From positions 744,001 through 808,000 of the forward strand of contig JACJYV010000002.1 in assembly GCA_020635905.1 (NCBI GenBank): a stretch of DNA of 64,000 nucleotides, given 5' to 3'. The DNA comes from Bacteroidia bacterium (GTDB lineage Bacteria > Bacteroidota > Bacteroidia > J057 > JADKCL01). The notes below the pieces were generated by a model. The model had not been told where the DNA came from and ran no database searches. It worked only from the letters and a program-made list of their open reading frames with translations. Of the stretch, positions 53,074-62,862 are shown piece after piece. Within the stretch, counting starts at the first letter, position 1. The number at the start of each line of letters is the position of its first letter. A program made the position numbers and the translations under genes.

Positions 53074-54603
53074 CTAAAAAGTTGTTAAAAGGACCTGTAT
53101 GAAATTGACCAATTTATCAAACCCAAAAACACCTAAAACGAGTACAGGAAGGGCTAAAATGACCAAAATGACCTGATAAAAACCGTGTAACGAAAGGCGA
53201 TTTTTAAAAGCACTTTTGCTGAAGATCAAAACCACTGGAACCCGCAGATAATAGTAGAGAGAAACGACCGTGTTGAGGATGGCGGCCACCAGCAAAGTAA
53301 GGAGAAATGGGCTGTTTCCCGCATTTTCGAAGACCGCCAGAAAGATATATAACTTGGCAATGAAGCCTCCCGTGGGAGGCAGGCCGGTCAGGGAGACCAA
53401 AAACAGGGTGGACAAAACCGTAATCAGGGGCATGGCCCCGGCCATTCCTTTCAGGCTGTCAATGGAATCAGAGCCAGTTTGCTCCTGAATGATGCCGGCA
53501 ACCAGAAACAGACCAAAGGTCATGCACAAATAGACGGTGAGGTAAAATGCCACGGAGGCAAATCCAAAGGTGCTGAAGCAAAGCACTCCCAACAGCAGAT
53601 AACCCGCCTGGGCGATGCCCGAATAAGCGATCATGCGACGCAGGCTTTGCTGCTGCAAAGCCGCCAGATTGCCCAGAGTCATGGACACGATGGCCATCAG
53701 GCCGAGCAATAATACCAGATGGTCACGCAAGGGACCTTCGGTCCCGGTCAGGTGCACGAATCTGATCAACATGGCGAAGCCTGCGGCTTTGGGCCCCACA
53801 GAAAAGAAGGCCGCCACGGGAAAAGGAGCCCCTTCATAGACATCGGGCGCCCAGAAATGAAAGGGCACGGCACTCACTTTGTAGGCAAAGCCCGCCAGCA
53901 CAAACAGCAGCATGACCAGGCTGATGGCCGGATCGGCGGCGCCCAGGCGGGCGGTAAATTCCGCGGAACCCGGGTCCAAAGTGCCTGTAATCCCATAAAG
54001 CCAGGAGATGCCATAGATCATAAAGCCCGAAGAGAAGGCTCCATAAATAAAATATTTGAGTGAGGCCTCGGCCGATTTGCGGGACGAACGGGTGTAAGCC
54101 GTGAGAATGTAGGAGGAAATGGAAACCAGCTCCAGGGCCAGGTACATCATCAGCAGGTTACGGGCCATGCTCATGAGATACATCCCCAACAGCATTCCCA
54201 TCACCACCAGATAGTATTCCCCTTTACCTCCCGTCACCTTGCGCAAAGTTTCAGAAAAATAGGAAGTCCCAATGGTCAGAATACCCGTCAGCACAAAAAG
54301 AAGCCTGAAATACCAGGAAAATCCGTCGGGAACGACCATGTTCAGAAAGGGTAAAACCTCGGGATGGGCAGGATCAGTGAAGGGGTTCTCATAACCCTGA
54401 ATCAGCAAAATTCCACCTGAAGCCAAAACCACAATCAATCCCAGCAGAGGAACAGAGCCCGGATATTTCTTTCCCCAGATCAACTCGGCCAGCACCATCA
54501 GCAAAAGGCCCGCGGTCAGTACCAGTTCGGGGACAAAATGTCCCAGACTGCCGGCCAGGAGGGTGAGCAGGTCTGAAAGGGGATATGACTGGCTTGGGGG
54601 CAC
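53074..54603 (-). CDS. nuoN: NADH-quinone oxidoreductase subunit N
   Basis: The product has 509 residues with a GTG start and 14 hydrophobic segments. The proton-channel motifs of antiporter-like subunits are present: L-A-L-E-L-V-S-I-S-S-Y, A-S-L-K-Y-F-I-Y-G-A, A-F-H-F-W-A-P-D-type P-F-H-F-W-A-P-D-V-Y-E-G-A-P and M-I-A-Y-S-G-I-A-Q-A-G-Y. It is the last gene of the nuoH-N run, 15 bp after nuoM. Confidence 0.95.
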   Translation of the reverse strand: MPPSQSYPLSDLLTLLAGSLGHFVPELVLTAGLLLMVLAELIWGKKYPGSVPLLGLIVVLASGGILLIQGYENPFTDPAHPEVLPFLNMVVPDGFSWYFRLLFVLTGILTIGTSYFSETLRKVTGGKGEYYLVVMGMLLGMYLMSMARNLLMMYLALELVSISSYILTAYTRSSRKSAEASLKYFIYGAFSSGFMIYGISWLYGITGTLDPGSAEFTARLGAADPAISLVMLLFVLAGFAYKVSAVPFHFWAPDVYEGAPFPVAAFFSVGPKAAGFAMLIRFVHLTGTEGPLRDHLVLLLGLMAIVSMTLGNLAALQQQSLRRMIAYSGIAQAGYLLLGVLCFSTFGFASVAFYLTVYLCMTFGLFLVAGIIQEQTGSDSIDSLKGMAGAMPLITVLSTLFLVSLTGLPPTGGFIAKLYIFLAVFENAGNSPFLLTLLVAAILNTVVSLYYYLRVPVVLIFSKSAFKNRLSLHGFYQVILVILALPVLVLGVFGFDKLVNFIQVLLTTF

Positions 54604-54618
54604 TTTGCTTGCTTGATT

Positions 54619-56307
54619 TTAATTTGCCACTTCCAAAACCCTGACCACAAAATCTGAAACGGAAACGTCCGTCATGCCGGTCAGCAGGGTGGGCAACAGC
54701 CCGAACACCAGCATCATGACCACCAGGGGAATCAGCATCAAATATTCACGACGATTCAAATCGGGCATAGCAGGATTTCCCTCCACTTTGACCGCGAAGG
54801 TTCCAAAAAACATCCTTCTATAGGTCCAGAGGTAATAGGCAGCAGAAAGGAGAATGCCAAATACAGCCAGCGCGGCGAAAATTTTGGGAAACATTTCCAC
54901 CTGATTGAAACTCCCCAACAGCACCAGCAACTCGGACACAAATGAATTGAGTCCGGGCAGGCCAAAAGAAGCAGCAAAGCTGATCAGGGTCACGGTGGCG
55001 TAGCCCGGCATCTGCGACCAAAGCCCCTGGTAACTTGCGATGCGGCGATCGTGGGTGCGGTCGTACACCACGCCCACCAACAGGAAGAGCGCAGCTGACA
55101 CAATTCCGTGGTTGAACATTTGCAAAATGGCTCCATTCACCCCGGCCGGGTCCAGACTGGCAATGCCCAGCAAGACATAACCCATGTGGGAAATGGAGGA
55201 ATAGGCGATCAGGCTTTTGAAATCTTTTTGGGACATGGCCACCATGGCCCCGTAAATGATGGAAATCACTCCAAACAGGGCGATCCACCAACTGAAATGA
55301 ATGCCTCCCTCGGGAAAAATTCCATAGCAAATACGCAGGATTCCGTATCCGCCCACTTTTAGCAGAATGCCCGCCAGGACCACAGAAACCGCGGTAGGCG
55401 CCTGCACGTGGGCATCAGGCAGCCAGGTATGGAAGGGAACCATGGGAATTTTGATTGCAAATCCCAGGAAAAGCACCAGAAAGGCCAGCAGACGGGCATC
55501 CATGCCCAGCAAATCATTGCCCAGGGCAAAAATACTGCCCGGAATCATATTCAGAAACTGGCCCCCCGGGCCAGCCATCATGTGGTGCATACTGAAAGTA
55601 TGCACCTGAAATTCGGCAGTCAGACCCGCCCCGCTATGCAACATGGCTTGCAGCATGTCTGGGGTCACCGCCTGGGAGGGGTTCATTTGGTTGAATAATT
55701 CGGCTGACTCCACAGGATCAATGAAGCTGAAGCTCAGACCCACCATGATCAGCAGCATGAAAACCGAGCCAAACAGGGTGTAAAGAAAAAATTTGATGGC
55801 TGCGTATTCTTTTCGTTCTGCTCCCCAAATCCCGATCAGGAAAAACATGGGCAGCAGCATGAATTCATAAAACAGGTAGAAAAGGAAAAAATCCAGGGCC
55901 ACAAAGCAACCCAGGGTGGACATATTCAATAGAAGGAAAAGCATGTAGTAGGCTTTGGGCCGTTGTTCCTGATTCCAGGAGGAAATTACCCCCACCAGCA
56001 TCACGATCACGGTCAAAACCACCATCAAAATGCTGATTCCATCCACCCCCAGTTGATAATTGATATCCAACTGGCCCATTTTCCCCAGATTCATGCGAAT
56101 CCAGTCTGAGTTTTCCGTCAGGAAATATCCCTGAGAAGCCCCTTTTCCAGCCAGATAGCCAGGAATGACTCCCACAACCAGCACCACGGCCTGAGCCAGG
56201 GTGGCGGCCAGGGCAATCCAGCGAAACGCTTTGGCACGCGAGGGCAGGAAGGCCATCGCCAGCATCCCCAACAGGGGCAAAAACACCAATATGGTCAGTA
56301 TTCCCAT
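54619..56307 (-). CDS. nuoM: NADH-quinone oxidoreductase subunit M
   Basis: The ATG at 56307 (MGILTILVFLPLLGM) is preferred, 4 bp after the nuoL stop; an upstream ATG at 56325 would overlap nuoL. The product has about 562 residues. Channel motifs: Y-E-F-M-L-L-P-M-F-F-L-I-G-I-W-G, K-F-F-L-Y-T-L, P-F-H-T-W-L-P-D-A-H-V-Q-A-P-T and I-A-Y-S-S-I-S-H-M-G-Y. It pumps protons in complex I. Confidence 0.95.
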   Translation of the reverse strand: MGILTILVFLPLLGMLAMAFLPSRAKAFRWIALAATLAQAVVLVVGVIPGYLAGKGASQGYFLTENSDWIRMNLGKMGQLDINYQLGVDGISILMVVLTVIVMLVGVISSWNQEQRPKAYYMLFLLLNMSTLGCFVALDFFLFYLFYEFMLLPMFFLIGIWGAERKEYAAIKFFLYTLFGSVFMLLIMVGLSFSFIDPVESAELFNQMNPSQAVTPDMLQAMLHSGAGLTAEFQVHTFSMHHMMAGPGGQFLNMIPGSIFALGNDLLGMDARLLAFLVLFLGFAIKIPMVPFHTWLPDAHVQAPTAVSVVLAGILLKVGGYGILRICYGIFPEGGIHFSWWIALFGVISIIYGAMVAMSQKDFKSLIAYSSISHMGYVLLGIASLDPAGVNGAILQMFNHGIVSAALFLLVGVVYDRTHDRRIASYQGLWSQMPGYATVTLISFAASFGLPGLNSFVSELLVLLGSFNQVEMFPKIFAALAVFGILLSAAYYLWTYRRMFFGTFAVKVEGNPAMPDLNRREYLMLIPLVVMMLVFGLLPTLLTGMTDVSVSDFVVRVLEVAN

Positions 56308-56311
56308 GTGA

Positions 56312-58414
56312 TTATCCGGCCGCAAAATAAAACAAATACAGCAGTAACAATAATACTGCTGCCACAGTAAATACCAGCAAAAGCTGCACTTTCCCGGGTT
56401 GCACCTTCAGGGCCGCCTGGCCCAGGCGCATCACCACCCCGGCCACCCTGTTTACAATCCCGTCAATGATTCGTGCGTCAAACCAGCCCAGAGCCCCGGA
56501 AAGGGATTGCTCCTGACGGTCTTTTCCCGCCGCAAACCAGGCAGCGCCATTGACCGCCCCATCCACGATATTTTTATCAAACCAACCCAGTTGCCGGCAA
56601 AACCAGACAAAGGGTCCTGCGATGAATCTTGCATACACCCGGTCAAGATAGAAATGATTGAAAAAGAGATTCGCCCAGAATCCCCTTTTTCCACCTGGCA
56701 GAGCCGCATTTCTGTTTTTTCCAAACCTGACCCAGGCCAGAGCTATTCCCCCCAATGCCGCGACCAGAGATGACAAAGCCACAACCAGATGCAGCTCATG
56801 GGGCAAATGATTTTCTCCCAAAGCGGGAAACAGCCACGATCCTGCTCCGTCAAAGGGAGAACCAGGTGCCCAGATGATCCAGAACGAGGCCAGAGCCAGC
56901 ACGGCCATGGGCAGGTACATTTTCAAAGGTGCAGAGGCCAGATGAATTCCTTCAATCCCCTTTTCCTTCAGCTTGCCTTCCAAATGATTTTCCCCAAAAA
57001 AGACCAGCAGACCCAAACGGGAGATATAATAGGCCGTCAGCAGGGCCGCAGACATACCCAAAACAGGCATCATCCAATAAATTCCACCTGACTTTTCGGC
57101 CATTGCCCAAACTCCCAGCAGGATTCCATCCTTGGAAAGAAATCCTGAAAAGAGGGGAATTCCAGCCAGGGCCGCCCCAAAAACCAGGAAAAAAACGAAG
57201 GTTTTGGGCATGATCCTGCGCAAACCTCCCATGATGCGAATATCCTGCACATCAAAAGGCAGGGCTTCGCCCTTTTCTTTCAATTCGTGCTGCACATGGT
57301 GCAAACTGTGGATGATCACCCCTGCGGTGAGAAAGAGGCCGCATTTGAAAAATGCATGCGTCAGCAAGTGAAACATGGAATATTCAGGCACTGCGATGCC
57401 CATGACCATAAATCCGAGTTGGGAAATGGTGGAATAGGCGAGAATTCGCTTGATATCTGTCTGCACAGTGGCAGAAAGGGCCGCCAGAAAAGCGGTCAGA
57501 GCGCCCAGAATCATCAGGGTCATTTTCACTTCGGGGCTCAGCAGGGGCGCAATGCGAAACAGCATGAATACCCCCGCCGCCACCATGGTGGCGGCGTGGA
57601 TGAGACTGGAAACGGGGGTGGGCCCTTCCATGGCATCGGGCAACCAGATCTGCAAGGGCAGCTGGGCCGACTTGGCCAGGGCCCCACAAATCAGGCAGAA
57701 GCCGGCCAGGGTAAGCCAGGCGGGCATGGTGCCCGGCTCCGTCCAGAGGCTGCCTGCCTCGAGCAGCACGGCAAATTCTGTGGTTCGAAAATGCACCAAC
57801 ACAATCAGAATCCCGATCAGAAATCCCACGTCGCCAATTCTGTTCACGATAAAGGCCTTCATACTGGCGGCGGCAGGTCCTTTCTTTTGGTGCCAAAAGC
57901 CAATCAGCAGATAGGATGAAAATCCCACCAATTCCCAGAAAATGAACATGGTCAGCAGTCCTGACGACAGCACGATGCCCAGCATGGAAAAGCTGAACAG
58001 GCCGAGGTAGGCCCAGTATTTATCCAGGCGGGGATCGCCTTTCATGTATTCCTGGGAAAAAATATGCACCAGCAGGGTAATCAAATTCACCAAAAAGTGC
58101 ATCAGGGCTGCGGTGCGATCCACCCAAAGGCCCAGGGTAAATCCCATGGAGCCATCCCCGATCTGCATCCAGTTGAGAGTGAGGCGGGCAGAATCCTGGG
58201 GATTGAGTTCTCCCCAGAATTGAATCAGCACCCAGCCAGATAGCAGGGTAGCCACACCCAGAAGGCCAGCTGCCATCCAATCCCGCCCTTTGGGTAGTTT
58301 TTTCCCAAAAAACACAAACACCAGAAAACTCAGCAAGGGCATGCCCATGGCCAGCAAAACCACCCGCATCAGGTCGGGGTGGGTATTTTGCAGTATGTGG
58401 GGCAGCAATTTCAT
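56312..58414 (-). CDS. nuoL: NADH-quinone oxidoreductase subunit L
   Basis: The product has 700 residues. It has W-E-L-V-G-F-S-S-Y-L-L-I-G-F-W, K-A-F-I-V-N-R-I-G-D, P-L-Q-I-W-L-P-D-A-M-E-G-P-T-P-V-S-S-L-I-H-A-A-T and I-A-Y-S-T-I-S-Q-L-G-F-M, then the C-terminal region bearing the lateral helix. Its start follows the nuoK stop directly (TAAATG). Confidence 0.96.
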   Translation of the reverse strand: MKLLPHILQNTHPDLMRVVLLAMGMPLLSFLVFVFFGKKLPKGRDWMAAGLLGVATLLSGWVLIQFWGELNPQDSARLTLNWMQIGDGSMGFTLGLWVDRTAALMHFLVNLITLLVHIFSQEYMKGDPRLDKYWAYLGLFSFSMLGIVLSSGLLTMFIFWELVGFSSYLLIGFWHQKKGPAAASMKAFIVNRIGDVGFLIGILIVLVHFRTTEFAVLLEAGSLWTEPGTMPAWLTLAGFCLICGALAKSAQLPLQIWLPDAMEGPTPVSSLIHAATMVAAGVFMLFRIAPLLSPEVKMTLMILGALTAFLAALSATVQTDIKRILAYSTISQLGFMVMGIAVPEYSMFHLLTHAFFKCGLFLTAGVIIHSLHHVQHELKEKGEALPFDVQDIRIMGGLRRIMPKTFVFFLVFGAALAGIPLFSGFLSKDGILLGVWAMAEKSGGIYWMMPVLGMSAALLTAYYISRLGLLVFFGENHLEGKLKEKGIEGIHLASAPLKMYLPMAVLALASFWIIWAPGSPFDGAGSWLFPALGENHLPHELHLVVALSSLVAALGGIALAWVRFGKNRNAALPGGKRGFWANLFFNHFYLDRVYARFIAGPFVWFCRQLGWFDKNIVDGAVNGAAWFAAGKDRQEQSLSGALGWFDARIIDGIVNRVAGVVMRLGQAALKVQPGKVQLLLVFTVAAVLLLLLYLFYFAAG

Positions 58415-58723
58415 TTATTCGTCGCTGAGGGTGTCTATTTCGTCCAGATTGACGGTGCGATAGCGTTTGTACACGTTCAAAACGATGGCCAGTCCCACGG
58501 CGACCTCGGCCGCAGCCAGCACAATCACGAAAAGGGCTGCCATTTGTCCTTCAAACGGATTTACCTGCATGCGCCCAAAGGCCACAAAGTTGAGGTTGGC
58601 CGCATTGAGCATCAGTTCGATCCCAATCAGAGCGATCACAGTATTGCGTCGGGTGATCACGGCAAATACTCCCAGACAAAACAGGAAGATTCCAATGATG
58701 ATATACCAACTGGTTGGGATCAT
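58415..58723 (-). CDS. nuoK: NADH-quinone oxidoreductase subunit K
   Basis: The product has 102 residues with three membrane helices, the standard size. It has the G-I-E-L-M-L-N-A-A-N-L motif with its membrane Glu, then the second Glu helix A-A-A-E-V-A-V-G-L-A-I. It overlaps nuoJ by 4 bp. Confidence 0.95.
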   Translation of the reverse strand: MIPTSWYIIIGIFLFCLGVFAVITRRNTVIALIGIELMLNAANLNFVAFGRMQVNPFEGQMAALFVIVLAAAEVAVGLAIVLNVYKRYRTVNLDEIDTLSDE

Positions 58724-59238
58724 GAGGTGGGATTTTCGGGGGATTCTGATTTACGGGAAATGTAAGCCGCGCCGATCAAAGCGACCAGCAGCAGGATGGA
58801 AATCACCTCAAAAGGTAACAGGAAATGGGTCACAGTTTCCAGTCCCAGCGCTTTGGTATCCACCAACTGGGTGGGTGCAGGAGGGGTTTCGGGAAAATTT
58901 GCTTTGCCCAGTACATAAAACAGTACGGCCATCAGGCCGCCGGCCACGCCCAGTCCGGGCAGGAGATTGACAATTCCAGAACGGGGCTTCATTTCACGCA
59001 CTTTGTGCGTGAGCATCACCCCAAACAAGAGCAGAATCAAAATCCCGCCCACATAAATCAGGATCTGAGATACAGCCAGAAATTCCGCCCCTGCCAATAC
59101 ATACAGGGCCGCCATCCCAAACAGGATCACAAACAGCAGAAAGACAGAGTAAACCACATTCCGTGAAATCGCCACCCCCAGTCCCGCCACCAGGGTCAGG
59201 GCCGCAAAAAGGATGAAAACGATCATTTCCAGATTCAT
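58720..59238 (-). CDS. nuoJ: NADH-quinone oxidoreductase subunit J
   Basis: The product has 172 residues with five hydrophobic segments. The pi-bulge helix region A-E-F-L-A-V-S-Q-I-L-I-Y-V-G-G-I-L-I-L-L-L-F is typical. It overlaps nuoI and nuoK by 4 bp each. Confidence 0.93.
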   Translation of the reverse strand: MNLEMIVFILFAALTLVAGLGVAISRNVVYSVFLLFVILFGMAALYVLAGAEFLAVSQILIYVGGILILLLFGVMLTHKVREMKPRSGIVNLLPGLGVAGGLMAVLFYVLGKANFPETPPAPTQLVDTKALGLETVTHFLLPFEVISILLLVALIGAAYISRKSESPENPTS

Positions 59239-60203
59239 GTTCCCTCCTCCTTATCTGCTTCGTCGGGCTTTTTCATGATGGGACGCTTCATCATGGGCTT
59301 TTTCAGCGCAGGCTTCTCAGGCTTTGCCTGATTTTCCTCCTCACTCTGAGTCTCACTTGCAGGATTGTCCGTGGGTTCACTTTCAGTAACTGGCTTTTTG
59401 AGGATGGGCCGCGGCATGAAAGGCTTTTTCAAAACTGGCTTTTCCTGATTTTCCTCATCAGCTTTTTCTTTTGATTCCCCTTCACCTTCTTCTGTCTTTT
59501 TAATCACGGGTTTACCCAGGGCTGGCTTTTTCAGGGCAGGTTTTTCGGGAGATTCATCTCCATTTTCTTCTTTCTCAGGAACTTCACGCCGCACCAAAAC
59601 GGGCTTTTGCTTTAAAACTGGCGCAGCTGCTGCTTTCTCCTGCTTTTTCTTTTCCAGTGAAATCTCTGTTTCCAATCTGACTTTGGCTTCCTCTTCAGGA
59701 CTCATTCCCCCAAAATGATACACCAGATTATCCCGGTCAAATTCGCTGTAATCATACACCTTGGTCATGATCAGGCACTCTGTCGGGCAAACCGTGGTAC
59801 ACAATCCACAAAACATGCATTTGCCCATGTCAATGTCGAAAACGGGCAGATGCAGGCGCTTCATGGTGCCATCTGAGGTGCGGCCCAGGTCGCCATCCGC
59901 GCGGAAAGTCTCAATGGTAATGCAATCCACAGGGCAAATTCGGGCACATTTATCACAGCCAATGCAGTCGTCCGTCTCCATGTGCAGACGGTAGCGCCCC
60001 TTGTCGGGCACGGGAATGGTTTCCTGCGGATACTGAATCGTGACGGGTCCCCGGGCTTCTGTAAAATATCCTGGATCCTGCACACCCACTGGTTTCCGCC
60101 GCCGCAATCCCTTTCTCAGGTAATTGAAGGTCAGTAACATGCCTTTGACCATGCTGCGAAAAACACGGGATGTGCGAATCAGATATTTGAACAAGCCATT
60201 CAT
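59235..60203 (-). CDS. nuoI: NADH-quinone oxidoreductase subunit I with repetitive Lys/Pro-rich tail
   Basis: The ATG at 60203 overlaps the nuoH stop (ATGA); the frame opens further upstream inside nuoH but without nuoI sequence. The product has 322 residues. The two [4Fe-4S] sites are Cys80-83-86-90 (C-I-G-C-D-K-C-A-R-I-C-P) and Cys129-132-135-139 (C-M-F-C-G-L-C-T-T-V-C-P). The usual protein ends near residue 180. Here about 140 residues follow, very charged, with three copies of K-P-x-L-K-K-P-x-x-x-[KR]-P-x-x-K-K (221-236, 255-270, 297-312). The tail is probably disordered; its role is unknown. Confidence 0.92.
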   Translation of the reverse strand: MNGLFKYLIRTSRVFRSMVKGMLLTFNYLRKGLRRRKPVGVQDPGYFTEARGPVTIQYPQETIPVPDKGRYRLHMETDDCIGCDKCARICPVDCITIETFRADGDLGRTSDGTMKRLHLPVFDIDMGKCMFCGLCTTVCPTECLIMTKVYDYSEFDRDNLVYHFGGMSPEEEAKVRLETEISLEKKKQEKAAAAPVLKQKPVLVRREVPEKEENGDESPEKPALKKPALGKPVIKKTEEGEGESKEKADEENQEKPVLKKPFMPRPILKKPVTESEPTDNPASETQSEEENQAKPEKPALKKPMMKRPIMKKPDEADKEEGT

Positions 60204-61297
60204 CCCTGATACACCTCCAGCAATTTGACGATCCCGGAAATCATGAACAGTAAAAAAGCCAGCGGGGTCAGCACCTTCCAGCTCATTTTCAGAAGTTGGT
60301 CCACCCGCAGGCGGGGCAGGGTCCAGCGGATCCACATGTGGGCAAGCACGGCCGCGAAGGCTTTGAGCAGAATCCAAAGGGTGCCCCAGGCTGCGCCTGC
60401 GAAGGTGCCGGGTTCGCCTGAAGTCCAGTCGGCCAGGGCAAAAGAGCCCAAATTGGGCAGGGGAGTATTCCATCCACCCAAAAAGACCAAAGCTGCCAGC
60501 AGCCCCACCAAAAACATATTGGCGTACTCGGCCAGAAATATGATGGCGAAGCGAAAGCCTGAATATTCCAGGTGAAAGCCCGAAACCAGTTCAGATTCTG
60601 CTTCTGGAATATCAAAAGGGGCGCGGTTGCATTCAGCCAGCGAAGCGATAAAATAGATCAGATAAGCCACAATCAAATGGGGATACCTGAAAATGGCCCA
60701 ACTCACCACCCCGCCAATGGAAGTCACGTCCCAAATGCCCAGGAATAGCACGGGTTCGGGGGAATAAGTGCCCTGAGCGAGAGAAATTTCATGCAGATTG
60801 AGGGTGCCGTACATCATTACGGCGGCCAACAAGGTAATTCCCGCGGGAATTTCATAACTGAGAATCTGGGAAACGGAACGCAGGGCACCCAGCAAGGCGT
60901 ATTTATTATTGGAACCCCAACCCGCCATCAGCAGGCCAATTACGTCCACGGAAACAATCGCCATGATGAAAAGCAGTCCCACATTCAGCAAAGCACCTGT
61001 ATTGTCGGGGCCAAAAGGAATGGCGGCCAGGCCCGCAAAGACCGAGACGAAGATCACAATGGGCGCGGCCACAAAGAGAATTTTATCCGCGTCTTTGGGG
61101 ATAATGCCTTCCTTCAACAGGAGTTTCAGAATGTCAGCTGCGGTCTGAAAGAGGCCCAAAGGGCCTGTTTCCATGGGTCCCAAACGATTTTGAATGAATG
61201 CAGAAACCTTCCGTTCGGCATAGACAGCCACAAGCGCATACACTGCGATGAAGACCAGGCAGATGACAATGCGGAGTATGAGTGGAAGAAGGTCCAA
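60200..61297 (-). CDS. nuoH: NADH-quinone oxidoreductase subunit H
   Basis: The product has 365 residues with a TTG start; a stop lies a few codons upstream in frame, so no ATG alternative exists. It has Y-A-E-R-K-V-S-A-F-I-Q-N-R-L-G-P, G-L-F-Q-T-A-A-D-I-L-K-L-L-L-K-E, A-E-C-N-R-A-P-F-D-I-P-E-A-E-S-E-L-V-S-G and the E-Y-A-N-M segment lining the quinone cavity. It starts the nuoH-N operon; nuoA-G are not in the window. Confidence 0.96.
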   Translation of the reverse strand: MDLLPLILRIVICLVFIAVYALVAVYAERKVSAFIQNRLGPMETGPLGLFQTAADILKLLLKEGIIPKDADKILFVAAPIVIFVSVFAGLAAIPFGPDNTGALLNVGLLFIMAIVSVDVIGLLMAGWGSNNKYALLGALRSVSQILSYEIPAGITLLAAVMMYGTLNLHEISLAQGTYSPEPVLFLGIWDVTSIGGVVSWAIFRYPHLIVAYLIYFIASLAECNRAPFDIPEAESELVSGFHLEYSGFRFAIIFLAEYANMFLVGLLAALVFLGGWNTPLPNLGSFALADWTSGEPGTFAGAAWGTLWILLKAFAAVLAHMWIRWTLPRLRVDQLLKMSWKVLTPLAFLLFMISGIVKLLEVYQG

Positions 61298-61407
61298 TTC
61301 CTGCTGGATTTTAGCCGCAATTTAGGATAAATCAGGGTAAAAAGGGTGCAAACCCGAATTTCATTTTGATAACTTTCGGGAGCAGCTGAAGTTTGGCCGG
61401 GAGGGGA

Positions 61408-62220
61408 TTAATTTTCGGCTTTTTGAAAGGAAACGGACTGCCGCAGGAAGAGTTTGGCTCCGTCTTCAAAATTGCGGGAAAAGTCGGATACGAAGTAGGA
61501 ATGCTCCACCTTGCCTGCTTCATTCATTAGATTTGCTGCGGTAAGGGCATTGCGAATGGCCTCGGCCACCGCCAGGGAGGAATCCACCACCTCGACTTTG
61601 TGGGTGAAATTTCGCTTGAAATATTTGGCAATTTCGTCTTTGACCAGGGGGTAGTGGGTGCAGCCCAGAATGAGGGCATCAATGTTGAAAAAGCCCGTAT
61701 CTGACATGTAAGCCTCGATCACTTCGCGGCTGATGGTATTGTGGAGCCAGCCTTCTTCGATCAGGGGCACCAGCAAAGGCGTCGCTTTTTGCACCACCCG
61801 CGCCTCTGGCGCCATTCCTGCAATGGTGCGGGGATACACTCCCGAGGAGATGGTGGTTTTGGTGCCAATCACCCCGATCTGGCGGGATTCACTGTGGGCC
61901 AGGGCTTCCCTGGCCGCAGGCTCGATCACGTTGAAAACGGGCAGGCCGCCCGCTTCTGCTATCACCGCATCCAGCGCCACGGCCGAGGCAGTATTACAGG
62001 CAATCACAATGGCTTTGACCCCTTTTTTGCACAAAAAACGGGTGATCCCGATCGCATATTCCCGCACCAGTTCGGCAGATTTATCCCCGTAAGGCAGGTG
62101 CGCCGTGTCGCCGTAATAAATGATGGACTCGCCGGGCATCAGTTCCTGCATGGCCTTCACGATGGTGAGGCCGCCCAGACCAGAATCAAATACACCAATG
62201 GGAAGTCGCGGGTTGCTCAT
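61408..62220 (-). CDS. murI: Glutamate racemase
   Basis: The product has 270 residues. The two catalytic cysteines are Cys75 (I-V-I-A-C-N-T-A-S) and Cys187 (L-G-C-T-H-Y-P), with F-D-S-G-L-G-G-L at the N-terminus and Y-G-D-T-A-H-L-P-Y-G. It makes D-glutamate for peptidoglycan. It is 110 bp upstream of nuoH on the same strand. Confidence 0.97.
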   Translation of the reverse strand: MSNPRLPIGVFDSGLGGLTIVKAMQELMPGESIIYYGDTAHLPYGDKSAELVREYAIGITRFLCKKGVKAIVIACNTASAVALDAVIAEAGGLPVFNVIEPAAREALAHSESRQIGVIGTKTTISSGVYPRTIAGMAPEARVVQKATPLLVPLIEEGWLHNTISREVIEAYMSDTGFFNIDALILGCTHYPLVKDEIAKYFKRNFTHKVEVVDSSLAVAEAIRNALTAANLMNEAGKVEHSYFVSDFSRNFEDGAKLFLRQSVSFQKAEN

Positions 62221-62295
62221 CTGATTGGGTTTTAAACCAAATTGGCCACGCCCGTTACTACAGACATGACCAATCTGATTTTCCTGCCCGGGAAT

Positions 62296-62844
62296 TTATT
62301 TTTGTTCTTTGGGAGGAAGGGTAATGCCAAGTTTGGCCGCCATTTTATCCGTGACATCCATGGTTTCGATGCCATAGAGGATGTTCATGCCCGAAGTCTG
62401 GTTGAGGATATAGGTGAATCCCCCTTCCTTGGCCACTTCGTTGATCTTTTCCTGGATTTTGTCCAGGATGGGCTGCATGAGTTCCTGTTGCTTGGCCATC
62501 AGGCGGTATTCAGATTCCTGAGCAGTATCCTGAATTTCCTTGTCCAGTTTTTGCAATTCTGCTTCAGCAGCCTTCTTTTCGTCTTCAGAGCGCCACCCGT
62601 TGACCTGGGTTTTTTCCTGATACTCAGCGTATTTGGTCTGGAAATAGGATTCCTTGCTCTTCAGGGCCTGCTCCAGCTGGGCACCGTACTTCTGCAACTG
62701 CTGATTGATTCCCTCAGCAGGCTTGTAGTAGCTCAGCAGCATTTCAATATTGGTGTAGCCAATCTTGGGGTCCTGGGCCTGAAGCAGGCTGTTTACCCCA
62801 ATCATCAGCAATGCACCTATCAAAAATATTTTGAATTTCTTCAT
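62296..62844 (-). CDS. OmpH/Skp-family periplasmic chaperone (third copy)
   Basis: The product has 182 residues with a signal peptide (MKKFKIFLIGALLMIGVNSLLQAQ). KIGYTNIEMLLSYYKPAEG begins the family core, followed by a long charged coiled coil forming the Skp tentacles, and Y-I-L-N-Q-T-S-G-M-N-I-L-Y-G near the end. It should keep outer-membrane proteins soluble on their way to the Bam complex. It is one of three consecutive homologues and lies 18 bp after the previous one. Confidence 0.88.
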   Translation of the reverse strand: MKKFKIFLIGALLMIGVNSLLQAQDPKIGYTNIEMLLSYYKPAEGINQQLQKYGAQLEQALKSKESYFQTKYAEYQEKTQVNGWRSEDEKKAAEAELQKLDKEIQDTAQESEYRLMAKQQELMQPILDKIQEKINEVAKEGGFTYILNQTSGMNILYGIETMDVTDKMAAKLGITLPPKEQK

Positions 62845-62862
62845 CTGATCTGTTTTTGGGGA

